Assembly: GCF_022751215.1 (NCBI RefSeq)
Contig: NZ_JAICDG010000002.1
Span: 372,001 to 436,000 of the forward strand
DNA length: 64,000 bases
DNA from: Actinomadura terrae
GTDB lineage: Bacteria > Actinomycetota > Actinomycetes > Streptosporangiales > Streptosporangiaceae
Direction of reading: 5' to 3'
Of this stretch, positions 1-8,762 are shown piece after piece; position 1 is the stretch's first letter; every line of letters begins with the position of its first letter. The notes beneath the pieces are model-generated. The model searched no databases, was not told the origin of the DNA, and worked only from the letters and a program-made list of their open reading frames with translations. The position numbers and the translations under genes are program-made.

Positions 1-686
1 GGCGGCGGCAAGATCCCGCGTCAGCGCTCACCTCCGCCACGACGATGTGGCTCCGGTGCTCTAGCCGCAGCCTGGAGGTCGGCTTTCGTGACGGCCCGGC
101 CATGACGCACCTGACGGCGGAGCAACCAGATGACGAGGCGGCACGTCCCGCGTCCCGAAGTGCAGAACGTCGGGGCGTGCGGCTTCCAGAACACTCATAT
201 CCAGTGCAGCACGTCACGACGAAAGGAGGAGGCGGCAAACCAGCTAAGAGAGTCTCGCTCAGTCTCAGTGCATCAGCCAGGTCGGCGCGTGCTCTCCCTC
301 AGCACTCGCCGACCTGGCGGCTGCTGTACCTCTGGCGCATCCGAGATCCAACCCGATTGAGCCACCTTCTCCGGTGAAGGACGGCAATCGGCGTGGTGAT
401 CGGCTCCAATGCTGCGCAAAACCGCGGACTGCCGTCGGCTACGTCCACATCCAGGCCTCCAACTCCCTCACCTGGCATTGCTCTGCCGTCGTCCTGCACG
501 ACTTGGTCGCCGCTTACGACCTTGGTGGACCCCAATAGGGCCAAGTGGCTGTTGGGAACTGCCGGCGGTCACCGACTGTGTACGCACCGGCTAGCTGTAT
601 GCCGACAACCGGATGCCCCCGAGGGTTCCCGGATGGCGCGCAACCGTCGGTAGGTTCGCAACTCCCAATCGCGACAGCGGAGTGTC
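1..686. other. Gene-poor left end, no credible gene
   Basis: I found no reading frame here with convincing codon bias or recognisable protein family. Base composition is less GC-rich than in the housekeeping part of the window, as is common for accessory DNA. The only strong structure is the inverted repeat at 276-318, listed separately. The left end of the window cuts whatever lies upstream. Confidence 0.6.
276..318. repeat. Strong inverted repeat (18-bp arms, one mismatch)
   Basis: The left arm is 276-293 and the right arm 301-318, with a 7-base loop. Only one position fails to pair (c288 against t306). The outer 12 bases, from GCCAGGTCGGCG, pair without a gap. No T-run follows on either strand, so a classical intrinsic terminator is not indicated. 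A factor-independent terminator of the T-less actinobacterial type, a mobile-element end or a protein-binding dyad are all possible. Confidence 0.7.
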
Positions 687-944
687 ATGCGGGTCGAGGA
701 GGCACAGGCGCAGTTGCTCACGTGCCTGGACTCCCTGCTGTACGAGTACGGCACCTTCTCTTTTGGAGGGCCCCGACGCTTCAGCCTGAGCTTCTGCCGT
801 CAGTTCGACGTCGATGAGGACGGCGCACAGGCTCGTTGTGAGCTCGAATACGAGCCGACCCCTGTGCTTGAGGGCCTTGGTGCACACAACCAGTGGTGGT
901 CCGGTGCGGAGGGCGAGCCGTCGCTTCAGGAGCGTTCTTGCTGA
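687..944 (+). CDS. Small conserved-looking hypothetical protein
   Basis: This encodes an 85-residue acidic protein that I do not recognise. It starts at an ATG with a CGGAG element about 7 bases upstream and begins MRVEEAQAQLLTCLDSLLYE, which looks like an amphipathic helix. A beta-rich middle with aromatic residues follows, then an acidic tail. The pattern resembles small single-domain cytoplasmic proteins. Its TGA overlaps the ATG of the next gene (ATGA at 942-946), so the two are probably translationally coupled. This coupling is the main reason to treat it as real. No function is claimed. Confidence 0.5.
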   Translation: MRVEEAQAQLLTCLDSLLYEYGTFSFGGPRRFSLSFCRQFDVDEDGAQARCELEYEPTPVLEGLGAHNQWWSGAEGEPSLQERSC

Positions 945-1159
945 TGCCTCCTCCTGAGAGCTCGGTTTCATGTGGCTGTGGTTCTCCAACGGACCCGGAT
1001 GGACGAGTTCGGTCGTACGCATGTCCGTGTTGCGGGTATCTGACGCTTCGGCGGCGTGGCTACTTCGAGATTCGTCCGTGCTCCGCGTTCGTCCGAGTAC
1101 CCGCCGCACAGCCAGGGGTAGAGGACGGTACTCGGCGTCAAAGCCGGTTGAGTAAGTGA
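944..1159 (+). CDS. CPCC-motif protein with incomplete zinc site
   Basis: This encodes 71 residues and starts at the ATG overlapping the previous stop. Residues 28-40 contain YACPCCGYLTL followed by GYFEI. This matches the start of the Cys-rich CPCC family, where a second Cys pair normally follows directly (EICPVC) to complete a zinc ribbon. Here the second pair is replaced by RPCS and the sequence then diverges, so the metal site looks incomplete. Reading the other two frames past this point did not recover the expected sequence. The gene may be decayed at its 3' end or a diverged member. CPCC proteins are often found next to toxin or immunity genes, but no such gene is visible here. Confidence 0.45.
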   Translation: MPPPESSVSCGCGSPTDPDGRVRSYACPCCGYLTLRRRGYFEIRPCSAFVRVPAAQPGVEDGTRRQSRLSK

Positions 1160-1518
1160 TCCGAATCCGTGGCGCACTGCTGATCCGTCGGCTTGCCCGT
1201 GCAAGGTTCGCGCTCTGGGCCTGTCAGATCCCTTCTCGCACGGCGCGACACAGGTGAGGGGCTCTTTCATCGGTGTCTGGCCCTCAGCGGGTCAGATGCC
1301 CACGGCACGCAGGGTGCATGCGGGTTGACGCCTCTCCTCGCTGGTGGTGCTTCCGTGATGTGACGCTTGAGCTTCTTCCGCGGACCGGCAACATGTTGGG
1401 TGTAGGTGTGGAGGAGTGTGGCGTTTCGGCGTGGGGCGGGGAGGGTGCGCCAGGTTGCTTTGGCCGATGTCGGGGGCGCCTGGCAACTGTGCTGGTGGCT
1501 GCTCTGTAGCTTGAAGAT
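1160..1518. other. Intergenic region before the GntR gene
   Basis: These 359 bases show no credible coding frame on either strand. The stretch presumably holds the promoter and any operator of the downstream GntR regulator. I could not single out a convincing -35/-10 pair or dyad. Confidence 0.4.
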
Positions 1519-2322
1519 ATGACTGAACGTGATGGGCGACCTAGGTATGCGCGGGTCGCTCAGGAGATCCGGGAGGAGATCCTTGCTGGCGGGCTGAGGC
1601 CGGGGGGCCTGCTTCCGAGCGAGGCGGACCTTGCCGACCGGTTCGGTGTGTCGCCGACGGGCGTGCGCAACGGTATTCGCCGGCTGCGGGAGCGGGGCCT
1701 GGTCGGCGCGGAGCAAGGGCGGGGCTTCGTGCGAGCGCCACGTCAGCGTCTTCGGCGGCATCACAGCGAGCGCTACCAGTGGGAGAAGGACAGGGCCCGC
1801 CAGACGGCTGAGGTCCGAGCGCGGACCGGTGCCACTGAATTTGACACTGATCTACAGTCCACCGACCTCAAGTTTCATGCTGAGTACAGCGAGACTGCGG
1901 CTTGCTCAGAGCTCGCGATGCGATTTGATGTTCCGGTTGGGACGCGTATGCTCCAACGTGATTATTCGACATCGTGTAGAGAGGATGACGCGGCGCTGAG
2001 CGTTGTGCATTCTTATCTTGTCTATGATGTTGTGGCGACGAATCCGGAACTGCTTGATGTGGCTCGGGAGCCCTACCCGGGCGGGACGCAGAGCCAGCTG
2101 TTCACGATCGGCATTGAGGTGGACCGGATCGTCGATGAGTTGTCCGCTCGTCCAGCACTGCCCGAAGAGGCCGGAGTTCTCGGTATTGAGGTCGGCGCAT
2201 CGGTGCTGGTCTTGAACAAGACCTCTATTGACGTCACCGATCGTGTGGTCGAGTATTCGGAGGTCATCCTTCCGGGGGAGTGGACTGAGGTGGTTTACAC
2301 GACCGAGCTCAAGAGGTGGTAG
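1519..2322 (+). CDS. GntR-family regulator with UTRA ligand domain
   Basis: This 267-residue protein has the two-part layout of the HutC/UTRA subfamily of GntR regulators. Residues 9-75 form the winged helix: YARVAQEIREEILAGGLRPG, then LLPSEADLADRFGVSP and a GRGFV wing. Residues about 100-265 form the UTRA effector domain, with an LQRDY element, an E-Y-S element near the end and a C-terminal strand pair. Such proteins bind operator DNA and release it on binding a small ligand, often a sugar or amino-acid derivative. It is followed after 2 bases by a glycosyltransferase, so the two are likely one transcript. The ligand cannot be told from sequence. Confidence 0.85.
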   Translation: MTERDGRPRYARVAQEIREEILAGGLRPGGLLPSEADLADRFGVSPTGVRNGIRRLRERGLVGAEQGRGFVRAPRQRLRRHHSERYQWEKDRARQTAEVRARTGATEFDTDLQSTDLKFHAEYSETAACSELAMRFDVPVGTRMLQRDYSTSCREDDAALSVVHSYLVYDVVATNPELLDVAREPYPGGTQSQLFTIGIEVDRIVDELSARPALPEEAGVLGIEVGASVLVLNKTSIDVTDRVVEYSEVILPGEWTEVVYTTELKRW

Positions 2323-2324
2323 CC

Positions 2325-3068
2325 ATGTCGCTGATATCTATCGTGACGCCCATTTATAACCCTGCCGCCGAACACCTTAATGCGGCTTATGAGTCGATTG
2401 CGTCACAGGAGCTTCCGGAGGGATGGGAGTGGGAATGGGTGCTTCAGGAGGACGGGAGCACCGGAGTCGCCATGGAGATGCTCCCGAGAGATTCGCGTAT
2501 AAAGTTCGGGGAGGGGCGCCGGGGTGGCGTCGCCCTTACGCGGAATCTGGCGCTTGCGAGGTCTCGGGGGGAGCTTGTCAAGAATCTTGATCATGACGAC
2601 TTTTTCACGCCTGGGGTTTTGGCGCGCGACATCGCTGTCTTGGTCGCTAATAACGATATCCAATGGACCACCTCGCCCGTCCTCGATCTACTTCCGGACG
2701 GGTCGACGGTCGGGTTCGAGAGCGACCCGCCGGAGGGACGCCTTGAGCGGGGCGTTGTCTTCGAGCATTGGAAGGCTCACAATTACCGGCTCCCTGTGCA
2801 TCCGACGACCATCTGTATCCGGCGGCCGCTGGTTACGGCGATTGGGGGATGGATGGGGGTGCCGGGGTCTGACGATACGGGAATGCTGGTCGCTGCCAGC
2901 GTCCTGAGCGTTGGCTACTTCCACGGAGAGGTGGGGCTTCTCTACCGGAAGTGGCCGGGGCAGGAGACGGCAGGGAAGGCTCATTACCAGGAAGTGGAGT
3001 GGAACTCGCGTATGAGCCTTATCCGCGAACGAGGCGAAGCCATTAGTCGGATGATCAACGTGCTCTGA
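2325..3068 (+). CDS. Family 2 (GT-A) glycosyltransferase
   Basis: This encodes a soluble 247-residue GT-A glycosyltransferase. The N-terminus ISIVTPIYNP is the first nucleotide-sugar-binding strand, QEDGS at residues 41-45 is the second acidic motif, and NLDHDDFF contains the DxD-like metal site (Asp89 and Asp91). No membrane segment is visible. I chose the ATG at 2325, two bases after the GntR stop, over the in-frame GTG at 2316, because the family motif starts directly after it. Acceptor and sugar are unknown. Coupling to the regulator suggests ligand-dependent expression. The glycan could be a cell-wall or secondary-metabolite sugar, but nothing nearby decides this. Confidence 0.8.
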   Translation: MSLISIVTPIYNPAAEHLNAAYESIASQELPEGWEWEWVLQEDGSTGVAMEMLPRDSRIKFGEGRRGGVALTRNLALARSRGELVKNLDHDDFFTPGVLARDIAVLVANNDIQWTTSPVLDLLPDGSTVGFESDPPEGRLERGVVFEHWKAHNYRLPVHPTTICIRRPLVTAIGGWMGVPGSDDTGMLVAASVLSVGYFHGEVGLLYRKWPGQETAGKAHYQEVEWNSRMSLIRERGEAISRMINVL

Positions 3069-3340
3069 ATGTTTCGGCTCGTTCGTGGTGCGTGGCTGTC
3101 GTCGGGGGAGGGCGGTCGCTCGCGCTCGCCGTGTGTGGACGAGGGGCAGAGGGCGGATTTGGGTGGTTATGGGGTGGGTCGGTGTTGTGCGTGCGGCTGT
3201 GGTGCTGGGCGGGTGGGCCATGCCCGTCTGTGTGAGGTTACTGGGGAGTGGTAGGGGTGTCACCTTTTGTTCATAGCGGAGGGTAATTGAGCGCTGACAG
3301 GATGCGGTCGTTGTGATCCCGTGGGGCTGGGGTGGTGTGA

Positions 3341-3730
3341 GTGGTGGCTGTCATCACGAAAGACATGGTGGCTCGAAGCGGTAGTCCGGACTCGCCTGTG
3401 GACCGGGTGGCCGACTTCTATGGGGCCTACATAGACGCGATCCTGGATCGTTCGGCGGAGCTGGGTGAGCAGTTGCGGGCTCACTATCTCACCGAAGATC
3501 TCCAACGGAAGCTTTCCGAGTGGGAGGATCTCTACAGCAACGACGGTGTTCTGCGCACCCCGGACATTCCCATCGAATGGGAGGTGCGCTACCAGGAATC
3601 CGGTATCGGCGTCGTGCTCACCGCCATCACTCTGACCTGGGAGTATGGGGACGGCTTCGGGTACACGCGCCTGACTGTGCAAAGCGATGTCGGCACCAAT
3701 TTCATCTCCGATATCCAGGACGTGGAATAG
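3341..3730 (+). CDS. Small hypothetical protein, possible NTF2-like fold
   Basis: This encodes up to 129 residues with no signal peptide or membrane segment. The sequence DRVADFYGAYIDAIL, followed by helices, then WEVRYQ and alternating hydrophobic strands, recalls small alpha+beta cone folds such as SnoaL/DUF3828-like proteins. I cannot assign a family. Two starts are possible: GTG 3341 and ATG 3365, the latter preceded by a weak GAAAG. It stands alone between the glycosyltransferase and a convergent regulator-like gene. Confidence 0.55.
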   Translation: MVAVITKDMVARSGSPDSPVDRVADFYGAYIDAILDRSAELGEQLRAHYLTEDLQRKLSEWEDLYSNDGVLRTPDIPIEWEVRYQESGIGVVLTAITLTWEYGDGFGYTRLTVQSDVGTNFISDIQDVE

Positions 3731-3930
3731 GGGGCCGGGCGCGCCGTTGGCGGACTTACCCGGTGCTGCTGGGCGGTCGCCGGGTGTACGCCTTGGCTTG
3801 GCTGATCTTCCTATCCGGGTGGTCGGTGCGTGCGGCTCGTTGGTCGCTCAGTGGTGATCGGCGCGGGGGTAAGGGTGGGGTGGTGTGTCCCGCCGCGCGC
3901 GGATGGGGTGGCGGGGCGTTGTCGTGGTGG

Positions 3931-4668
3931 TTAGGAGCGATCAGTGGTTAGTGGGGTTTGGTTGGTTATTGGGTAGACCAGGACGGGTGGGAGCGTTGGG
4001 TCCAGGAGCGTGATCGGGGTTCCCCAGCAGAAGTAGGACGGTTGGAGGACCAGCCCGCGGCCGTCCAGCGCTATGTGGTGGTCGTCGGGGTAGTCCATTT
4101 CCAGGACGGGGAAGCTCCAGCGCGCCGACGGGTGGACGGTGGTGAGGAAATTGTGGCCGTTTCCGTCGGTGATCTGCTTGTTCAGTTGCGCGCGGTCACG
4201 GTCGATCAGTTCGTGGATGCTGGGCCAGTAAGGGGTGAGGCACGTCGTGAAGTAGGTGGCGGCGGTGCCTGCCACCTGGCGGACGATCTCGGGGCGGCCG
4301 GTGGCGAGGGTACGGGTCCAGCCTGGGGTGCGGCGTTTGGGGTGGCGGCTGGCGAGTTGGGCCAGGTCGGCGGCCAGGCGGGCGTTCGGGGTGCTGCATA
4401 AGGCTTCCAGGCCCGCGTCCAGACTGCCGCTCTGGGTGGCGGGGGTGAGGAAGTCGGGGGCGTAGCCCGTCGGGGGGATCAGGTCGGTCAGCAGGCGGGC
4501 CGAGGCGGGGACTTTGGGACGTATGTCGCGTTTCCAGGGGCCGAATACCGGCTTGCCTTCGGGGCGGCGTAAGCGGTACAGGCTGAGGAGCAATTCCCAC
4601 AGCGCGTCCGGGCCCTGGGCCACCTGGATCCGGGTCAGATCATCGTTGGTGAAGTGAATTCTGAGCAT
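3931..4668 (-). CDS. Regulator-like protein lacking the usual C-terminal HTH
   Basis: The 245-residue protein starts MLRIHFTNDDLTRIQVAQGP. This is the typical opening of a Streptomyces/Actinomadura protein group annotated as ArsR-like or winged-helix regulators of about 320-340 residues. In those proteins an N-terminal sensor-like domain precedes a C-terminal helix-turn-helix. Here the protein stops after ITNQTPLTTDRS, at the point where the HTH should begin. I read the DNA beyond the stop in all frames and saw no HTH. The ATG at 4668 has a GGGGGTG ribosome site and is preferred to a longer in-frame start at 4869. It may be a truncated relic or a domain acting without DNA binding. Confidence 0.6.
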   Translation of the reverse strand: MLRIHFTNDDLTRIQVAQGPDALWELLLSLYRLRRPEGKPVFGPWKRDIRPKVPASARLLTDLIPPTGYAPDFLTPATQSGSLDAGLEALCSTPNARLAADLAQLASRHPKRRTPGWTRTLATGRPEIVRQVAGTAATYFTTCLTPYWPSIHELIDRDRAQLNKQITDGNGHNFLTTVHPSARWSFPVLEMDYPDDHHIALDGRGLVLQPSYFCWGTPITLLDPTLPPVLVYPITNQTPLTTDRS

Positions 4669-5062
4669 GGCCACCCCCGTGGCGTACAGCGATCGCGGTC
4701 GCCCGCGCCCCCGCGCTTGGTACTTCCCGCACGATGAACCGGGCCTTGAGCCGCTGTCAAGTGGATTTGACATGCTGGTATAGCCCGGGTCATTGAGCGT
4801 AAGAAATATTCGAAAATGGTGTGGACCAAGGGGAAATTGAGTGCGGATCTTGGGGTTTCGAAGATCCACTTGGCTGCGGTCTGGGGTGCGTGTTCAGGTC
4901 TGGGGCCGGATGCGGTCAGATGTCCGGTAGTGAACTCCCTAGGCAGTTGCTCCAGGTCGTTCTAATTTGAAACGGAGTCTTCGTCCAGAGGACGCACACG
5001 TCCTGCGGGGTGGGACGCCGTTCCTGTGTGGCCGAGTTGGGGGCCGGCAGAGAGGTGGTCCA
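4669..5062. other. Divergent intergenic region with a dyad at 4845-4867
   Basis: This AT-richer region separates the minus-strand regulator-like gene from the plus-strand secreted protein. It contains a perfect 7-bp dyad (GGATCTT at 4845-4851, AAGATCC at 4861-4867), which may be an operator. A TTGACA occurs on each strand (plus 4767-4772, minus 4760-4755), but neither has a good -10 at the right distance. Confidence 0.4.
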
Positions 5063-7507
5063 GTGATCGCGCGCAGACGGCTGGGGACGGCCCTGGTGGT
5101 CACGACGTTCATCGCCGTGGTGGGTGGGTCCGGGCCTCTGTCGGTGGGAGTGGGCGCGGCGACGCGGCCGGACACTCCGAAGGTCGAGCCGCCTCCGCTG
5201 CCCGTTGACCCGCGGACGCCGCAGGAGGCGTTGGACGGGCTCGGGATCAGCGGGTATCCCGACCGGCTGAGCGTCGAGCCCGGCCAGTCCGTGAAGATCA
5301 GCGTGAGCACGAAGAGCCCGGCGTTCAAGGCGACGATGGTGCGCGTGGTGCACGGCGACGCGGATCCGCGTGGGCCGGGGATCAAGGAGCAGGTCGTCGC
5401 GTCCGACGTCAACAAGGAGTACCCGGGGAAGTATCAGACGCTTCCGCTGGGTTCGTACGTGAGCGTCCCCGATGACGACAGCCTGCGGTTGGACGGGAGT
5501 TTCACGCTCACCGCGTGGATCGCCCCGACGACCGTGCCGGGGTCCAAGCTCAACCCCATCGCCTACCAGCGGACGCCGGTCGGCACGGGTGCGGTGCAGG
5601 GGATCGTGACCAAGTGGTCGGACGCCGAGCAGGCCGGCTACGGCATGGTCGTCGACCGGGACGGCGGGCTGGGGCTGCGGCTGACCGATCGGTCAGGACG
5701 GGTTCACGCGGTGAGCACCGGCGTCAAGCTGAAGCCGTGGGCTCCCGCGCTGCGGGGCGTCGAGCCGGGCGGTGTCGTCCGGCCGCAGCATGTGAACTCC
5801 TCCGGCTGGTACTTCGCGGCCGTCTCGTATGACGCCAGGACGGGCAAGGTGCGGCTTTACCAGCGGCCGTTGAGCGGGCACCCGAACAATTCCGATGCCG
5901 TGGTGACGAAGACGATCGACGCGCGGGGGCTGAAGAACGCGTCCGGTCCGCTGCTGGTCGCCGCCTACCAGGGTGGGCAGAAGAAGCCCGCCGGGTTCTA
6001 CAACGGCAAGATCGATGCGCCGCGGGTGTTCGACCGGGCGCTGGACGAGAGGGAGATCGGCGCTCTGCAACGCGGCGGGCCCGCGAGAGGCGCCGTGGCG
6101 GACTTCGACTTCTCTCAGAAGATGGATACCGACCGGGCTGTCGACACTTCCGGCAATCATCTGAACGGGCACGTGGCCAACCTGCCGGTCCGGGCCGTCA
6201 CCGGGCACAACTGGAAGGCGGACGAGCAGGACTTCAAGCGGGTGCCCGACCAGTACGGCGCGATGTACTTCCACGACGACGACCTGGGCGATTCCGCCTG
6301 GGAGCCCAGTTTCACCTGGCGGGTGCCGGACGACGCGCGCAGCGGCGTCTACGCGGCCAAGCTGGAGGCGGACGGGAAGATCTACCACGCCACGTTCGTG
6401 GTGCGTCCCAAGAAGCCCACGTCGAAGGTCGCGCTGCTGATTCCGACGTTCAGTTACCTCGCCTATGGTCTGAGCGGCGACTTCGTGAGCGGGTTGAGCC
6501 AGTACTCCCATCACACCGACGGGAGCGGCGTGGTCTACTCGTCGGGGCTGCGGCCCATCGTCAACCTGCGTCCGATGGCCACGGGACGCAAGGGCGAAGG
6601 GCGGCCGTGGCAGTTCGAGGCCGACACGCATATCACCGACTGGCTGGAGTCCACCGGTCGCAAGGTCGACTACATCACCGACCATGACCTGCACAAACAG
6701 GGCAGGAAACTGCTGGACGGATATGACGTCGTCATCACCGGCAGCCATCCCGAGTACACGTCGGAGACCATGCTCGACTCACTTCAGGGCTGGCTCAACG
6801 ATGGCGGGCGGCTCATGTACCTGGGCGGTAACGGCTTCTACTGGGTGACGCCGATGGACCGCACCGGTACCTACACCGAGTTGCGCCGTCATGACGGTAC
6901 CGAGGCGTGGCAGGGCGCTCCCGGCGAGTACTACCACAACACGACCGGCGAATACGGCGGGCTGTGGCGGTTCCGGGGACGGCCGCCGCAGCAGCTCGTC
7001 GGTGTCGGATTCACCGCGCAGGGCTTCGGGTCCCGGATGGGTACCGGAATGTACAGCCGTCCGCTGGACCGCTCGCCGCAGAGCCACGACCCGAAGGCCG
7101 ACTGGATTTTCAACGGCGTCAAGGCGACCGGGCAGATCGGCGACTTCGACTCGTTGCAGAGCCCGGGCGGGCCGATGGGCGAGGAGCTCGACCGCGCCGA
7201 ATACGCGCTGGGCACCGCCGACAACACGATCGTCCTGGCCTCGGGGACCGGCTTCGGCGACGAGTACCTGTTCGTGAAGGAGGAGAACAACACCGCCAAT
7301 CTCATGGAGGGCGGGACCGTCAACTGGCTCGTCCGCGGCGATGTCACGCTGACCCAGTATCCGCATGGGGGAGCGGTCTTCTCCGCCAGTTCCATCTCCT
7401 GGGCCGGAAGCCTCTTCTACAACAAGTACAACAACGACATCGCCACCATGACCGGGAACGTCCTGAACGCCTTCGCCTCCGGCAAGCCGCTCCCGGGCAC
7501 CGACTGA
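5063..7507 (+). CDS. Secreted N,N-dimethylformamidase large-subunit-like protein
   Basis: The GTG at 5063 is chosen because AGAGGTGG lies 5 bases upstream and a Sec-type signal peptide follows directly (MIARRRLGTALVV..., cut near AA-TRP). The 814-residue product has a beta-sandwich resembling a LamG/concanavalin domain at about 100-330. Its C-terminal half matches the large subunit of N,N-dimethylformamidase: VALLIPTFSYLAYG, SHTD/SSG, WQFEADTHITDWLE, and VVITGSHPEY with His562 and Glu564. In that enzyme family this area supplies the mononuclear iron ligands. The signal peptide and absence of a small subunit set it apart from true DMFase. An exported hydrolase is likely, the substrate unknown. 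It is followed after 28 bases by an MFS gene. Confidence 0.75.
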   Translation: MIARRRLGTALVVTTFIAVVGGSGPLSVGVGAATRPDTPKVEPPPLPVDPRTPQEALDGLGISGYPDRLSVEPGQSVKISVSTKSPAFKATMVRVVHGDADPRGPGIKEQVVASDVNKEYPGKYQTLPLGSYVSVPDDDSLRLDGSFTLTAWIAPTTVPGSKLNPIAYQRTPVGTGAVQGIVTKWSDAEQAGYGMVVDRDGGLGLRLTDRSGRVHAVSTGVKLKPWAPALRGVEPGGVVRPQHVNSSGWYFAAVSYDARTGKVRLYQRPLSGHPNNSDAVVTKTIDARGLKNASGPLLVAAYQGGQKKPAGFYNGKIDAPRVFDRALDEREIGALQRGGPARGAVADFDFSQKMDTDRAVDTSGNHLNGHVANLPVRAVTGHNWKADEQDFKRVPDQYGAMYFHDDDLGDSAWEPSFTWRVPDDARSGVYAAKLEADGKIYHATFVVRPKKPTSKVALLIPTFSYLAYGLSGDFVSGLSQYSHHTDGSGVVYSSGLRPIVNLRPMATGRKGEGRPWQFEADTHITDWLESTGRKVDYITDHDLHKQGRKLLDGYDVVITGSHPEYTSETMLDSLQGWLNDGGRLMYLGGNGFYWVTPMDRTGTYTELRRHDGTEAWQGAPGEYYHNTTGEYGGLWRFRGRPPQQLVGVGFTAQGFGSRMGTGMYSRPLDRSPQSHDPKADWIFNGVKATGQIGDFDSLQSPGGPMGEELDRAEYALGTADNTIVLASGTGFGDEYLFVKEENNTANLMEGGTVNWLVRGDVTLTQYPHGGAVFSASSISWAGSLFYNKYNNDIATMTGNVLNAFASGKPLPGTD

Positions 7508-7535
7508 TCCCGTCCGCTGGTTTTCCGGAGGCCCC

Positions 7536-8762
7536 ATGTACGTATCGGTGCGCGATATCCCGCGCGGAACGCGGATCAGGGCGCGGGTGCCCAGGGTGGT
7601 CGTCGTCCTGGGCGTGGTGAGCCTGATCACCGATATCTCGACCGAGATGGTGACGGCCGTCCTGCCGATCTACGCGACGCTGGCGCTCGGCCTGACGCCG
7701 CTCGCGTACGGGATGCTGGACGGCCTCTACCAGGGCGCGACCGTCGTGGTGCGGCTGCTCGGCGGCTTCTTCGCCGACCGGTTGCGCCGTCCGAAACTCG
7801 TCGCGGGCTCGGGTTACGCGATCGGTGCCGTCGCCAAGTTGATGTTGCTTCCGGTGGGCGGCGCCGGGACGCTGTCGGCGGCGGTCGGCGTGGACCGCGC
7901 GGGCAAGGGCCTGCGGACCGCGCCGCGGGACGTGCTGATCGCCACGGCGGGGCCGCGGGACCGGCTCGGCAGGTCGTTCGGCGTGCACCGGGCGCTGGAC
8001 GCGACGGGCGCGCTGCTCGGCCCCGTCGTCGCGTTCGGCCTGCTCGCGCTCGCGCCGGGCGACTTCGACATGGTGTTCGTCGTGTCGTGCTGCGCCGCCG
8101 TCCTCGGCGTGTTGCTGTTCGTCCACCATGTGCCGGAGCACCGGACCGAAACCGAGGGCGGCGTCTCGCTCCGGGACGTCGCGGCGCTGTTGCGCATCAC
8201 CCGGTTCCGGCGGTTGCTCTGCGCGGCGGCCGTGCTGTCGGTGGCGACGATCGGCGACAGTTTCCTCTATCTCGTCCTGCTGCGTAACGAGGCCGTTACC
8301 ACCCGCTGGTTTCCGCTGCTCTTTGTCTGTACGAGCCTGGTCTATCTCGCGTTGGCGGTTCCCTTTGGACGCGTGTCCGACCGCTATGGCAGGAACCGGG
8401 TGTTCGCCGCCGGATACGGCCTGCTGTTGTGCGCCTATCTCAGCGCGGTCCTTACGGGCGGGGCCGCCGGGGCGGGATTGTGCCTGATGTTCCTTGGCGC
8501 CTATTACGCGGCGACCGATGGTGTTCTGCCCGCGGCCGCGGCGCCGCTGTTGCCGGTCGAGCTGACCGCTACGGGGATCTCCGTCGTCCAGGCGGCGGTC
8601 GCGGGCGGGCGCGCGCTCGGCGCGGTGGCGTTCGGCGCGGTCTGGACGGCCGCCGAGGGCGCCACCGCCGTGTGGACCTTCGCCGCCGCGCTCGCGGTGG
8701 CGCTGCTCACCGCGGTACCGATGATCACACGAGCCCGCGACCAGCGGACGGAGGCCCGATGA
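7536..8762 (+). CDS. MFS transporter
   Basis: The protein has 408 residues with about 12 predicted membrane helices. After TM2 it carries an MFS motif-A-like loop (GGFFADRLRRPKL), and the same element recurs at the start of the second half (GRVSDRYGRNRVF). GGAGG lies 6 bases before the ATG. It lies between a secreted dimethylformamidase-like protein and a membrane-anchored propeller protein, and its TGA overlaps the next ATG. The three are probably one operon and may process and move the same compound. Substrate and direction cannot be read from sequence. Confidence 0.85.
   Translation: MYVSVRDIPRGTRIRARVPRVVVVLGVVSLITDISTEMVTAVLPIYATLALGLTPLAYGMLDGLYQGATVVVRLLGGFFADRLRRPKLVAGSGYAIGAVAKLMLLPVGGAGTLSAAVGVDRAGKGLRTAPRDVLIATAGPRDRLGRSFGVHRALDATGALLGPVVAFGLLALAPGDFDMVFVVSCCAAVLGVLLFVHHVPEHRTETEGGVSLRDVAALLRITRFRRLLCAAAVLSVATIGDSFLYLVLLRNEAVTTRWFPLLFVCTSLVYLALAVPFGRVSDRYGRNRVFAAGYGLLLCAYLSAVLTGGAAGAGLCLMFLGAYYAATDGVLPAAAAPLLPVELTATGISVVQAAVAGGRALGAVAFGAVWTAAEGATAVWTFAAALAVALLTAVPMITRARDQRTEAR

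Noticed and set aside
1..686. Several 60-110 codon frames at the left end
   Set aside because: They overlap each other on both strands, lack ribosome sites and codon bias, and resemble no protein family.
4754..4796. TTGACA hexamers on both strands as divergent promoters
   Set aside because: Neither has a credible -10 at 16-19 bases. The minus-strand one meets only TCATCG-like sequence.
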